From Nymphaea colorata (Eukaryota; Streptophyta; Magnoliopsida; Nymphaeales; Nymphaeaceae): a stretch of DNA of 64,000 bases. Both the position numbers and the translations under genes were made by a program. Below are positions 48,113 to 59,572 of this stretch, piece by piece (position 1 is the stretch's first letter; every line of letters begins with the position of its first letter). The stretch covers positions 15,486,106 to 15,550,105 of the forward strand of contig NC_045141.1 of the NCBI RefSeq assembly GCF_008831285.2. The letters run 5' to 3'. Below the pieces are notes generated by a model that was not told where the DNA came from, made no database searches, and saw only the letters and a list, made by a program, of their open reading frames with translations.

Positions 48113-50195
48113 AAAACACTATCACATTTAGCTGCAGGGGCGTGGAAAAACGAATGTTTCTTGAATGTATATGCCTACTTGAGGATGTGGGCCGATGAAT
48201 CTGTGATTCCTTGTATGAATTGGTTGCACTTGAGAGTTCACCTTCTTGATGGGATCACTCTTTTTCCTTCACAGGTGCAATAGAACATCTGCTTACCACA
48301 GCAAGCAGTTGATATGAGGAGATGATACAGCTTGACATTGTGCAGGCACACCGACATTAAAATGTAGCTAGCCAAACATTTTGTATCATATTCAACCATT
48401 ATTCAATTCGGAATCTAGTTACGCTCTTCCTCCATATATTCAAGTAAACCTCTTGTGTATGAAGAGTGTAAAAAATAATATGGTTAATGAGGATGTCGGC
48501 TATGTCAAGAGTTGTATGTCATGTCACATGGGTACCCGAGTTACAGTGTAGATACTACTGCTTATAAAAGGGTGGAAGCTAAGAGTGTGCTGCCGTTTTC
48601 ATGGATTCTCTAACTATATCACTCTCTTTTGGTTATGCTTCGCATGTGAACATGGACGTCACTTCATGTATGCTTTCTTTTTCGTCGCCTTCAAATTCTC
48701 ACAACCGTCATCTCAGTCTAGGGATGTCCGCGCATGAGCGTAAATTCATATTTCAGGTGCAATTTTTTCAGTAACTAACAAAGGACATTTATGTTTGCAT
48801 CTCCCCGCTTGAAGTAATTTACATAACAAAAATACATGGCACAAAAGAGGCCGTGAAACGAAATTTTCTGGAACTGAATATCCTTAATTTTACTGAAAGT
48901 CGGGCACCTTTTTGGGACGACATCTTATTTTCAAGCGCGTGAGGAGAGTTATCTGCTTTATGGGGACCAGGCTTCTCTTTCTATTGGGCTGGCACGTGAA
49001 GGGGCTCTTTGAAAATGTGGAAAAAAAAAAAAAAACAGATATATTTTGGAAACCTGTCTTTTACTGTTGTGCAAGTATAGTCACCGTCACTGTTCAGCCC
49101 GGGATTAGATCGGGGTCCTGAAAGGAATCAGTGGATCTGGATCTCGTGCAGCAAAACAACTTCTTGTCCTTTGTGTGAACTGATTTCTTTGTCGCACATG
49201 TCCAGATGGGTCACCATCGTGTCAGGTCTGATCCATGTCCAAGCATATGCAGATTACAGAGCAGCCTTTTCCAGGAATCAATCATATCCAGCTGATCCAG
49301 ATAATACAAGTCCTTTCTAAGTATAATTCCATTCTACAGGTTTGAATGGAATCTTTCTGGCCTCCAGAAATCGGCTGAACTAGCCAAGTTCATGGTGTCT
49401 CGAAAGCTTATGATCAACTTCATGAGCTCAATGAGCTGGACCAATTCAGAGTTACAAACCACAAGAATCACATACTTCCAGAACTCTGTAAATTACGGGA
49501 TTCGAATTGCAAATTCCATTTAGTCAGGCATAAGGAAAAAGCAAAGCGAATTTGATTGCTTGGATCTTTGTTTCGAGGAGCAAAAAGTTCTGGAATATTC
49601 TCAAGTTGGCCCCTTCAAGTCTGAGAAAATGTCCAGAAAATCTGTACTCTTAGGCGTTAGTTTCTCCCAAAGTGGAATCTAGATATTGGGTCTGCTTATA
49701 TTGATTTCTTTTTAGATTAGGAAGTTGGGGTAAGGCGGACTCCTTTGCTAGATTATGCCGAGTAGTTTCCACCTGATGGAACCACTCCAATTAAGATGAA
49801 GCTTCCTCCCAAATGGAGGAACCCTTTCTAACAAGGAGAGGCTAGCTCCCCCTCGACCTGCAATCGGCGATCTACCAGCCATTGGCCCGAGCTGGTGTGC
49901 CAAATCCCTCGGGGCCTAACAAATATTTTTGGACTTGCTGTAAAATGGCACGAACAGAAAAAGCATTAGTTAAATCTTCGATTAACAGAAGAAGCGTTAG
50001 TCTTTCTGTTTCTTCTGTTGGGATGGATTGCCTTTTACTTTTTCAGCTTTTTCTACCTGTAAGCAGCTGACACACTTCAATAAACGAGAGATTCTAGAGA
50101 CAGGTTTGAACTTTATACAAGGCCAAATTTACAGTTTGAATGAGAATATCTTGTCAATTAAATGAAATTTACAGTTATTTCAGGTAATTGAGAAT
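48113..50195. other. Intergenic region between convergent KNOX and E2 genes
   Basis: Includes the KNOX 3' untranslated region (extent unknown) and, on the other strand, the E2 3' untranslated region. Around 49,100-49,880 the sequence is less AT-rich and may be old retroelement DNA, but no frame is recognisable. A 62-codon open frame at 49,882-50,070 has only a vague GPNK/FWTC resemblance to GRF zinc fingers and is not called. Confidence 0.5.
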
Positions 50196-53100
50196 TCAAT
50201 CTGCATCTCCTATGTCCATGTCATCTTCGCTGGTGACATACTTGTCATCGTCATCGTCCTCATCATCAGTGGTTTCCTCGTCCTGGCTCTTGATGTCAGT
50301 CGCCTTTGCGTATCTTTCGCAGTACTCTGTCAGAGAGGCATCCAAGCGAAGGGAGATGTTAATTTTCTGCCTCAATAATGGTAATGATGATGTTGTTTAC
50401 CTTTAACCTTCTGCTCATAGATCTTGCGATCTCTCATCATCAACGCAGCAGCTTCACCGTTCAATGGATCGGAAGGATTGGGGTAAAGCAAGAGCTGAGG
50501 AAGGAACACTTCAAATATGTTGACGAGATCTGCCATTTGAGAAGGGTGTCAATGCGGTGTAGCAAGATAATTGTTTGCATCCCATGGAGGCGTTTGACAA
50601 TAAAAACGTCGCGTTCTTCATATTACATGTTCAATTTCCATTTGTTCTAAGAACACCATGTTTTATATGGTGTCATCACACATGCTATTTTAGACCCAAA
50701 AATCAAATGATGATCACACCATACCCAGGCATAAGATGTACTTAAAACGTGTAACATGAAAGCAATGTATTTTTTTTTTTAAATAAAAATCTTCCTAAGA
50801 GCTTTGAGGCCAAATTCTTTTGGTGTATGAAGAAGTTAACCTCTGTCTAGGTTGACAAAATCAACGTGTATTAATTCTCTCCTTATCAGATTATCAAATT
50901 GTGCCTGTGTATGTGGATGCATGTGCACGTACGCACTAAATTGGAAAACGTATTCAGTTTTTGCTACCTGCCCTCTTAAATCATTGAAAGTTATTGTTTT
51001 ATAACTCCGATGCTACCACAGATTTTAAAACCATGGATCTGTGGTTTAGACCCCTCCTCACTGGACCACAAATCCATGATTTTCTCAAGGTAACACAGAT
51101 TTTAGATCTCCAGTTGAGAAATCTATTGTTTGTTCAAGCAGTGAATTTAACCTAATGTGGATTTAAAATCAGCGTCAGATTTCAGATCCGAGGCTCTCAA
51201 ACGTAGCCTAAAGTTGCCGCTGACATTATATCATGTGTATTCTCATGGACACTGAAAAATATCTTCTGTATCCTCAAATTTTACATGATCGAGTACATGT
51301 TCCAGCTAAAATATGTGCGTCTGTGTGTGTGCGTGAGAGAGATTTAGAGGGAATGTACCGAATATGGTTGGTACCGTGAAGAATGGACTATATTCATGTA
51401 GAAATATACAGTGGGAGAGGGAAAGTACCGAACATGGGGCTCCATGTCTGGTTGATCACGTCAAGGCAAACAGAACCAGACCTGAAACAAGAATCAATAT
51501 CATTGAAATCTCTTGACTAAATTTCGTAGCAGCACAGATACATGCTTGACGCAGAATTATCTCTGATTGCTTGCTGTAAATACGCTTGTGTTTACAAGAC
51601 TGATCCAAGACCAAAGAAACACGTGTAGCTAGGACTAAATTCAGGACGAATCTAGAACACAGGTACACCAATGACCATCCAGTTACACTTATAAAATGAG
51701 GAATTTGTACTTTCAAGGTTGGTTCCCAAGGTATAGAAGATAAGATTAACAGACTCCACATTATTCCAGAAGTGCCTAAAAAAATCCAGCTTCTTCTTGT
51801 TCTAATGCAGAGCACCAGCAAGAAACGCACCATGAACCCGAATGCTCTTCTAAATTTATGGTTCACATCTTGTAATGTAGACAGATATTGATACAATTGC
51901 TTTATGTTCTTGTAATAAGAGAAATGATACAATTGCTTTCCTTCAATCCATGACCCCCAGATATGTGAATATGATCTCAAGGAATACAATAAACCACGTA
52001 TGTGTTCTACACGAAGGAAATGTTGTGAAAACGGAAAAAATGGGAGATTGAAAATAGGACTCACCTCTCATCAATGTTTGGATGGTAAATTTTGTTCACA
52101 AAGCCAATGGAAGGGGACTTGTATGGATAAGCATCCGGTAGCTCCACTCGTACTTTCCAAATTCCACCCTGATAGGGACCTGAGGAGAACAAAAGAAAGA
52201 ACAAACAAACAAACAGAAAATGAAACTAATTATCACGTTCTTTTGACTTTTAGACAGCAGATGCATCAAATTAAAGCTTTTTCCGTAACCAACAGGTTCA
52301 AAACTACCCGAGAAACTTTCGGTTAAATGTCGCTGGACTTCCTCAGTTCTCACTTCAACTTAAGAGTAATCATGTCCAGTTCAAACTGGTTTGTGTCTCC
52401 CACACCCCAAGAGTTACTCCTTAATGCAGTAGAGAAAATTACACGCACAATGTCGTTGGAGATCAACTGTTACAAAATTTTTTAGCATGTTATATCAGTT
52501 AATTATTTTTCCATTTTACGGGACTTTGGCTTGTCCAGCAATTACAATCGAAAGAATACCAATTCTCAAAAGAACATGTTTCTTTCGAACTTAATAAACT
52601 CAAGTCAACAATAACTTCCAGCAACTAAAAAGTCGTACGCTCAATTTCCAAACACAGCCGCCGTTTTCTTCTCCTTTGACGTGATGGAAAGGTCTCTATA
52701 AGCTCCTTGTCTCACCCACGTCCATTTCAACTCGTTCAATATCGTTCAGACGCAGCCGATAAATTTGGTGCTTCCAAATCTAGATTAGACAACAATCCTC
52801 TATACAAAAATAAGTAATAGCTGACCTCAGCCAAAGAAGCAAACTCAAAATTTAACAAGCATGCTCCTTGACAAGCTTTTAATAAATGCGAGTAAATGAG
52901 TAATTTTTCAAGTCTCAAATATCTCCAAATACTATAAATTTAGACAGGTAGCCCGCTGTCTTTTAGCCCTTTGATGTGATCAAAAGTGTGTGACACTCCT
53001 ATAAAATACTGAGAACAAAAGTTAACTGAATTAACTTAATAATAGAGATAAATGTTTCAAGTTTCAGCTTCTTATGAAAGGTAGAAAAAAATGAGTCACG

Positions 53101-56100
53101 ATTTTCAGGTTCGTTTGACCTAAATTCTTTACAGTTTCCATCGTACTTCTGAGAATCCGAGGACAGTAAAATGTAAATAAAGATGCACATATTATTCATC
53201 GAACAAGTTGAAAGTAAAACCACTTTGAATTATTATTCATCTGCAGCTGTTGCTGGATAAGGTACACTTCTGCTCCACTAAAACACATGCTGGCAGCTTC
53301 ATATTTACTGCCTAAGGTCGAGCCAATAAGACAAAACTGCCAATCCGAGTGGACAATGGAAATTGTTATGCAAGGCCAATCTTTTAGCAATGAATGATCT
53401 TAACAATGATCACACCAAACAGCTTAAAGGGCGTTTGACTACACTGGGTGTTGCTTAGTGGGGTATGAATTAGTTTGGGGCCTACCTTCGCAAATTGTAG
53501 GTTTGGGAACCATACATTTAAAACTTTTATTATACCTCAAATCTATAAATCTCAAATTAATATGAATAATATATAGACAAAATCAATATGAGGCCGGCCT
53601 GTAGATTTAAAATGGACCCATAAAAGAAAAATATATATCAAACCCTTTTTCCCAACTTCACCGGCTCACCCGCCACCACAACTTGGCGACAAAAAAATAC
53701 TCTACTTTGCTTATAACTTGCGTTGATGGTGACGAACGCAACACCCGTTTTAGATTCTGCCACCGTAACTACTCAAAGTCAGGTTTTCGGTTGAACGGTA
53801 GCGAGATCGAGCGTTAAAAACAAGAAGCACATCGGTGGAATTAGGTTCAAACAAGAAGCGCCACGCGCTAACAAGCAAAAAAGCAACAGGCCAACTAGCA
53901 CAATAATGCGTCCACCTACCTGCTACTTCCTACCACTTCGATTGGAGATCCCAATATATTTTTCTTTTTCTCTACTGGGAGTCATTCATCTAAGAGGGCC
54001 TAAGATGCACCTCGAGATAAAGCCAACCAACAGCCCATGTTGCAAGGTTCTCTCTGATGATTAAAGTCTTCCCTTCGCCTCTGAAAACATGCACCTAGCT
54101 GGACTATACGAGCGACGCTCCACTTTACAATATTCCCTCCACTTTTGTTGTCCCCTTTCCCATTCAGTTTAGACCATTTAAATGGCAATGGACATAATAG
54201 CAATAACATAATTTGTACCATTCACATATCCATGTCCGATTTTACTCTACACGGTGTCATTTCTCATTTTTTGTTTTTCGCCAACGACGATTGCTCTTCA
54301 CGAGCAGATCGTATAATAAGCCAGCTCACTTTTTTAAAGTGATCTACAACCTTGCGATGGATGAGCATTATTTTCTTTTCTGCATTAGAAGTTGAACGTG
54401 ACCACTCGTGAAGATTACTTTCGGGATACATTTGGCAGATGACCAGGTATACTCCCTTTTTTTTTTTAACTCTTCGAGACGGTAATGCGGATGCAACAAA
54501 ACCTGCGGCTTCCGCTCAGTGGGCAAGCTCAAAAATTTTAACGCCTGAGACACAAGACAGGTTTTTCCCTAATCTAACCCCACTATAATACCAATCTATT
54601 GACGTTAGGATAATATTAGGTATCCCAGGAAAGCACTTTAAAATTCCTACAGACCATAAAGTATATTACGTACCACAAGTGCCCAATCACGTCACGAGCG
54701 GTAAGCACCCTAGTACCCTACCGGTTCATTCTTCAGCAATGCTGGGTCCTCATCAACTATTAGATATCATACAACCTTAACGAAAGAGATCAAAATTTCT
54801 ACCCAAAGGGGATAAATATTGCCGGCGACGGAAGGGGGGAGCGGTCGTGGACGGGCGAGGCAGAGCGCCCCCCACCCGACACCACGACACCGCGGAAGTA
54901 AGGGGGGAGGCGGTCTGCCTCCCCGTCGGGCGTGGCCGGCAAAGAAAAAAATATAAAAGAACGGCTCACTTGGGTTGAGGGCACTATTAATATATAAAAA
55001 CTTTTCAAGGGACAGTCAACATGTAAACAATGAAATGACAATGAGGTACCAATGTAAGAGTAGGCAAGTTTATGTGGACTGTGTGAGCAATTGCCCACAC
55101 AACTTCCATGTACCTCCGTCACTGATCCGTCACTGATACACACAGGTTTTTGCATTTCAATGACTTTTGAAAGACAGCAAAGGAACTTTGCTTTTCGGTT
55201 TCGCAAGCTGGGGTCGGAGGGAATCTCCACGATACAAGACGCGCCTCTACCAGATGACACCAGAGGCCAAATTTTTCTCTGTGGGTTAGGGAAACTTAAA
55301 GATTAGGATCGACGATGACCGATATTCCTGGAGGTTACACTAGTCCTTTTCAGTTATCTAATCATGATAAGGTACATTACATATGATTAGTTTAAGGACT
55401 TTTAATTTAATCAATAATTTAAATTAGGTAATTGGCAATTAGTTAAATGTTCGAAATTAGTCCTTTAAGTTAAATCCGCCATTTTTTTTCAATTAATGAC
55501 GTTTATGCTCTTAGAAAAGAAAGGAAGTAGTCAGAAAAAAGAGCATTAAGTACTCTTCAAAGAACATAAACCCAAACTATGACGGTTGTAATTATCGATT
55601 TGGCATAATTCAAAAGTCTAAGATGAATTTACTACTAAGATCAGGCAGGAACGCGTGGTTGTTACGTACAAGCAAGAAATACCAAAAAAAACAAAAAAAA
55701 AAACCCTCAATACCATTCTACCGAGATTAACACGTTTCCAACAAGAAGACCAATATGCATTAGCCATTACCAATTGTAGGCAAGGGGCCATGTAATGGTC
55801 GGGCTTCCGCTCACCCTGATAGGCTGAACCACGTCAATGCTTGATGACAAGGGGCGGACAACGGTTAGACCGTTCCGTGCCGAACAATCAAGTGAACCGA
55901 TGGTGTAAGCTGGGCACTCAGGTGGGCTCAACATTGGGAACCAAGTTGTAGCCCTGCTCCTTAATTTTCAGGCTGTTCTCTTTTAGTTCTTGTTGGAACT
56001 AAAACCATTATAAACCGTAAATCTCCTCGGAAGTCCGGCTCTATAATAAAGCAGCCTGGTCAAATAAAATGAGCTAGAAATATCATAAGTACCCGACTTT

Positions 56101-56708
56101 TTAGACCATGTTTGTTTGTTTTATTAAAAAAGGGGGAGTCATTTTATATCCCTTTAGAGCAGGAGGGTGAATTTAGATACCTATAATGAAGAAAGGGAGT
56201 TTAGGCAGGGATTGCGTCTTCATTCTTCTTTTGGGTAGCGGGAAAAGGTCCAACATAGGGTTTGCGAGTAGGACTGGTAAACGTCCTGAATTAGCTATCT
56301 AGGCTTTTAATCTTCAGAATAAAAAATTAATCACGAACAGTTCATAAACACATCATCCATGATGTAAGCCCAAAGGCCCCCAAACTCGACAATCACGAGT
56401 TGTCTTAGCTGTTATTCGATAAGAATATTTTATATGTATGTGCGTTAACGAGCTGATCCGTCATCCGAGCACGTCTGTTCCTGCTTGGTAGGCTAACAAA
56501 GGAATAAGCTGAGCCGTACCCTTCAATTTTCGCGAGCCGAACGGCACCGAAAGAAGCGCTGCTGGGCTCATTTTTTTCCCAGCCCTGTGTTCGGTGGTTA
56601 CTGAATACTGGGGTTCGTTCATCCAGGACTCGACGGTCCGGTTCGCAATTGAGCTCATCCGGAACACATGGGGCTCAGAGGATCATTCCCCGATCGTGGA
56701 TTATTCGA

Positions 56709-56752
<44 letters not shown>

Positions 56753-57054
56753 TTTCTTACTATCGGCTGGCCCGCTAAACTCCACAAAGAATTCGCTCAT
56801 GGAGTCCTCAACCGTCTCTACCTTGTAATCCGTCATCATTCTGGATAAGAAGAAAGCATCAGTTCATCTTCTTCCAGACACAAACGATAACCATTATACC
56901 AAAGATGGAAACAGAGGGAGGACTCTGGAAAGGAAAAAGGAGAGGATTTCTATGAATGAAGCAAGAACTAATTTTATCTTCTCTGAAGGAGAACAAAAGA
57001 GAGTATTTACAGTTTCATGACGTCCATATCTCTTCGCTTCGTTGGAGAGCACAT
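50196..57054 (-). CDS. UBC4-like: Ubiquitin-conjugating enzyme E2 (UBC4/5/6, UBE2H-like), complete
   Basis: Carries activated ubiquitin as a thioester and passes it to substrates with E3 ligases; cytosolic and nuclear. Six exons on the minus strand: 57,054-57,011, 56,840-56,761, 52,179-52,065, 51,481-51,429, 50,529-50,401 and 50,326-50,196. All have GT donors and CAG acceptors and consistent phases, giving 183 residues, as in this subgroup (about 183-190). The N-terminus is [15 protein letters not shown]. Next come [23 protein letters not shown] at 74-76, the catalytic Cys at 85 in [17 protein letters not shown], and [20 protein letters not shown]. The C-terminal tail from about 155 is highly acidic ([16 protein letters not shown]), a hallmark of this subgroup. 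Intron 2 is 4.6 kb and holds mobile-element debris. Family members usually begin Met-Ser-Ser-Pro or Met-Ala-Ser-Pro, so the Cys at position 2 is unusual. No in-frame alternative start was chosen because the KRRxMDxMKL block fits directly. Confidence 0.95.
50990..51220. mobile_element. Miniature-element-like sequence in E2 intron 4
   Basis: Repeated agattttaaaatc/gattttagatct-type motifs in both orientations. Similar composition occurs near 16,850-17,060 and 58,500-58,640. Ends and target duplication were not determined. Confidence 0.35.
52180..56760 (-). other. E2 intron 2 (4.6 kb), repeat-filled
   Basis: No coding exon was found inside. A GC-rich block lies at about 54,815-54,945. The adjoining 55,060-55,145 contains gtgacgga and gcaattgcccacac motifs of the kind seen near ends of hAT-like plant elements. 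AT-rich DNA with short open frames fills the rest, and a TG/AG microsatellite lies at 56,709-56,751 just before exon 2. The size is large for this gene family, and insertion of mobile DNA is the likely reason. Confidence 0.6.
56709..56751. repeat. TG/AG compound microsatellite
   Basis: A run of TG followed by a run of AG dinucleotides, 10 bases inside intron 2 from the exon 2 donor of the E2 gene. A compound repeat of the same type occurs at about 22,399-22,437 and 37,018-37,057. Confidence 0.95.
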
Positions 57055-58200
57055 CTTCGCGGCGAATTCGGGTTTTCGATCTTCCCGGGGAAAAAGGCTG
57101 AGATCTTTCGCGGGATTCACTAGAACCTCTGTGTCGCGATCCCGGCGGGGTGCTTCACCTGTCGGTAGGGAAACGCATGAGAACCGCGCGAAAAAAAAGT
57201 AGAAATCAAAACAAATCCCGAGAAAGAAGAAAAGAAAAATCTAATGCCGCAAACGAATTTGGATTCAACTTCCACGGAGGAAAGTTTCACCGCGCGAAAA
57301 AAAGTAGAAAACGAAAACAAATCCCGAGAAAGAAGAAAAGAAAAGACTAATGCCGCAAACGAATTTGGATTCAACTTCCAAGGAGGAATTTTTTCCGTCT
57401 TTTTCTCTTTTCGCCATGGTTACGAGGGAAAGCGATCGACGGACGCGAAAACTCACAGAACAAAGAGAAAAATCTGCACGAGAACGGAGAGAGATGGAGA
57501 GGAGCTCGTCTCTGAACGAAAACTTTCTTCTCAGGGGAAAGGCCCACACCGACAACAGAAACTATGATAATATGTACAATAGATCAAGAAACCACAATTC
57601 GTTGACGGATTATCGCGAAATTCATCTATAAACCTCATCACCCCCAACAAGACGCTAGAGAGCCTAATCGACAGAAACTGTTTCATCCTGCACAATAAAT
57701 AAAGCATCCAAAAGAGAAGAAGGAAAAGCTTCACGAAGTGCTACCTGCGTCAGCCGGAGGCGGGAATTCCGGCGGCGGAAGATGGCGGCAAACAGAGTTT
57801 CTTAGCGCCTCAAGAGAAAAAAGCTCCGGGAAGGCGCGCCGGAAAGCAAGAAACTGAATGGGACAGCGAGGCCCTCTCCGCCTAATTATACAGTTGGGGA
57901 ATAAATTGAACGGAAAAGGTAACAGGGTAAAAAAGAATGAATAAACAAACAAAAGTGTAGCGGCAAATGATTACTGCCATTATTGGCAGAAGGAAGAGAG
58001 AGAGAGAGATGGGTTGCGGTCAGACGCATGCACGTTACCCTCCACTTCACGGATGACGATCCGCCGAAAGACGGAGGGTCATTTACGCAACTGCTCCTCT
58101 TTTTGATAAATATTTCGGGGTTGCCCCTTCCGTTACCGGCGCCGGCGTTGGTTCGCTCCCTTGGATAACGTGATTTAGCTTTCAAAGGAATTCCCAAATG
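57055..58200 (-). promoter_or_regulatory. E2 5' leader and promoter region
   Basis: Upstream of the ATG (57,054). A leader exon with donor CAG|GTAGC at 57,745/57,744 is plausible, with an acceptor candidate (GATCTCAG) near 57,101; this would make a leader intron of about 640 bases, common in plant E2 genes. A TATAATTAGG-like box is near 57,885, and a CT-rich patch (minus strand) lies at about 57,995-58,010. These are inferred from sequence only. Open frames of 60-107 codons on both strands in 57,017-57,631 arise from the purine-rich tandem repeat and are not called. Confidence 0.45.
57183..57394. repeat. Tandem duplication, 2 x 106 bp, in the E2 leader
   Basis: Unit starting accgcgcgaaaaaa at 57,183 is repeated at 57,289. 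Both units contain aatgccgcaaacgaatttgg and aaatcccgagaaagaag, with only a few differences. It lies between the putative leader exon and the start codon. Confidence 0.92.
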
Positions 58201-59040
58201 TCATAATCTGTCCTCTTCTCTTTTCCATTTTCAAAGTACTCCTCAAAGTTTGATAAATTAGAAAACCTCAACTTTTCAGTTTTATTTTAGGTAACTAACA
58301 AGACTCTTTCTCTTGAAACGTCAAGTCAATCACCGAATCAGTAAACATTTTGCTTGCTAAAATTGTCATGAAAAATATAATTAATTTTGTAAATTTACGT
58401 GACCCGGTTTAGATGGCAAAAAGTTGATAACACAGTGGTGCAAAAGTTAGGTTTTGTGAAAACCTGATTTTATAACTTAATTTTATAATGAGTTAAAATC
58501 CATTTTGGTGGGTTGTTTGATTATTTTCAGATTTAAAATCCACAATTTGATGTAAATCTAGCATCGCATGATTTTGATGATGTGGTAAAAGATCTATGGT
58601 AAAAACTATGTTTTATTATTAAGCTACGGTTCTTAAGTGAGGACTCGACAATTGAGGGCGACGACTTCTTCCAGTTGAGTTCACAGGGAAGAACATTGTC
58701 ACAGTGAAACAATTATTCCTTTTTCAACTCTAGATTGGCTGCACGATAGTCAAGTAGTTCAGCGTCAATGTTGTTCATAATTTCCATTGACATAAAAACA
58801 GGATAAATAAGCATCAACCAAGAATGCCCACCAGCACAGACGAACAGCTTCTTATCAAAATATTTATACCAATTAACTCGAAGAAACATGGTCATGAATT
58901 AGATTTCCTAACTTAAATACTAGTTGTTGTCAAATCAGGTGATGCTAGATCACAAATGTGCATTACAGGAACATTGAATCCAGAAGACCATATAAAAGTG
59001 TAGCTAAGCTTGCTCGACTTAGTCTGGGGCATCATACAAG
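58201..59040. other. AT-rich intergenic DNA, no gene recognised
   Basis: Contains a stretch at about 58,440-58,640 with aaatccacaa/gatttaaaatc motifs resembling the miniature-element-like sequences near 16,900 and 51,100. No supported gene. Confidence 0.4.
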
Positions 59041-59572
59041 TAAGAGTGAACAACGAGTCAAGCTAACTCGAGCTCGATTCGTTAAAGCTCGGCTCATGAA
59101 CGAGTTCGAGCATAGTGTGATTTACTTAACTAGTCGAGCTCGAGTTCATGAGTCAACTCGTTCAAATAATCAAGTTGAGTTCGAGGTCAAAACGTAACTG
59201 ATGAGTCGAGCTCGAGCCTTAATCGAGTTTGTTGAGCTTAATCAAGTTCATATATTCAAACAAGTTTACGAGTGTGTCGAGCTCGAGCTCAACATGTAAT
59301 GATGAATATCAATTTTATTCAAATGAGTTTGTCAAGCTCTAATCGAGTTGAGCTCGAGCTCAACACTTAATGATGAATATCAATTTTATTTGAAACGAGT
59401 TTGTAGAGCCTTAATCGAATCGAGCTCAAGCTCAACACATAACTACTGAATCGAGCTTGAGCTGCTTACGTCGAGCTATTCTCGAGCCGAGTTGAGCTTA
59501 AGGTTTCATTAGTCGAGCCAAATTCAAGCTGACTGAACACCAGCTCAACTCGACTCGACTCGTTCACCCCTA
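59041..59572. mobile_element. hAT-like miniature element rich in GAGCTCGAG repeats
   Basis: The right end is the inverse of TAGGGGTGAACGAGTCGAGTC and the left end is the imperfect TAAGAGTGAACAACGAGTC. The body is packed with gagctcgag-type subrepeats, as in the element at 13,323-14,041, although terminal bases differ. Flanks catacaag and tgtccaag match at 5 of 8 positions, a possible decayed target duplication. Inside, a 71-bp unit containing aatgatgaatatcaatttta is repeated at 59,298 and 59,369. Confidence 0.7.

Noticed and set aside
49882-50070. Possible GRF-type zinc finger (GPNKYFWTC)
   Set aside because: Only a few residues match, the conserved CxC start and spacing are missing, and the frame is short.
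51456-52064. A 202-codon minus-strand open frame
   Set aside because: It spans E2 intron 3 and parts of neighbouring exons in another frame; no domain, and the E2 exons account for the coding signal.
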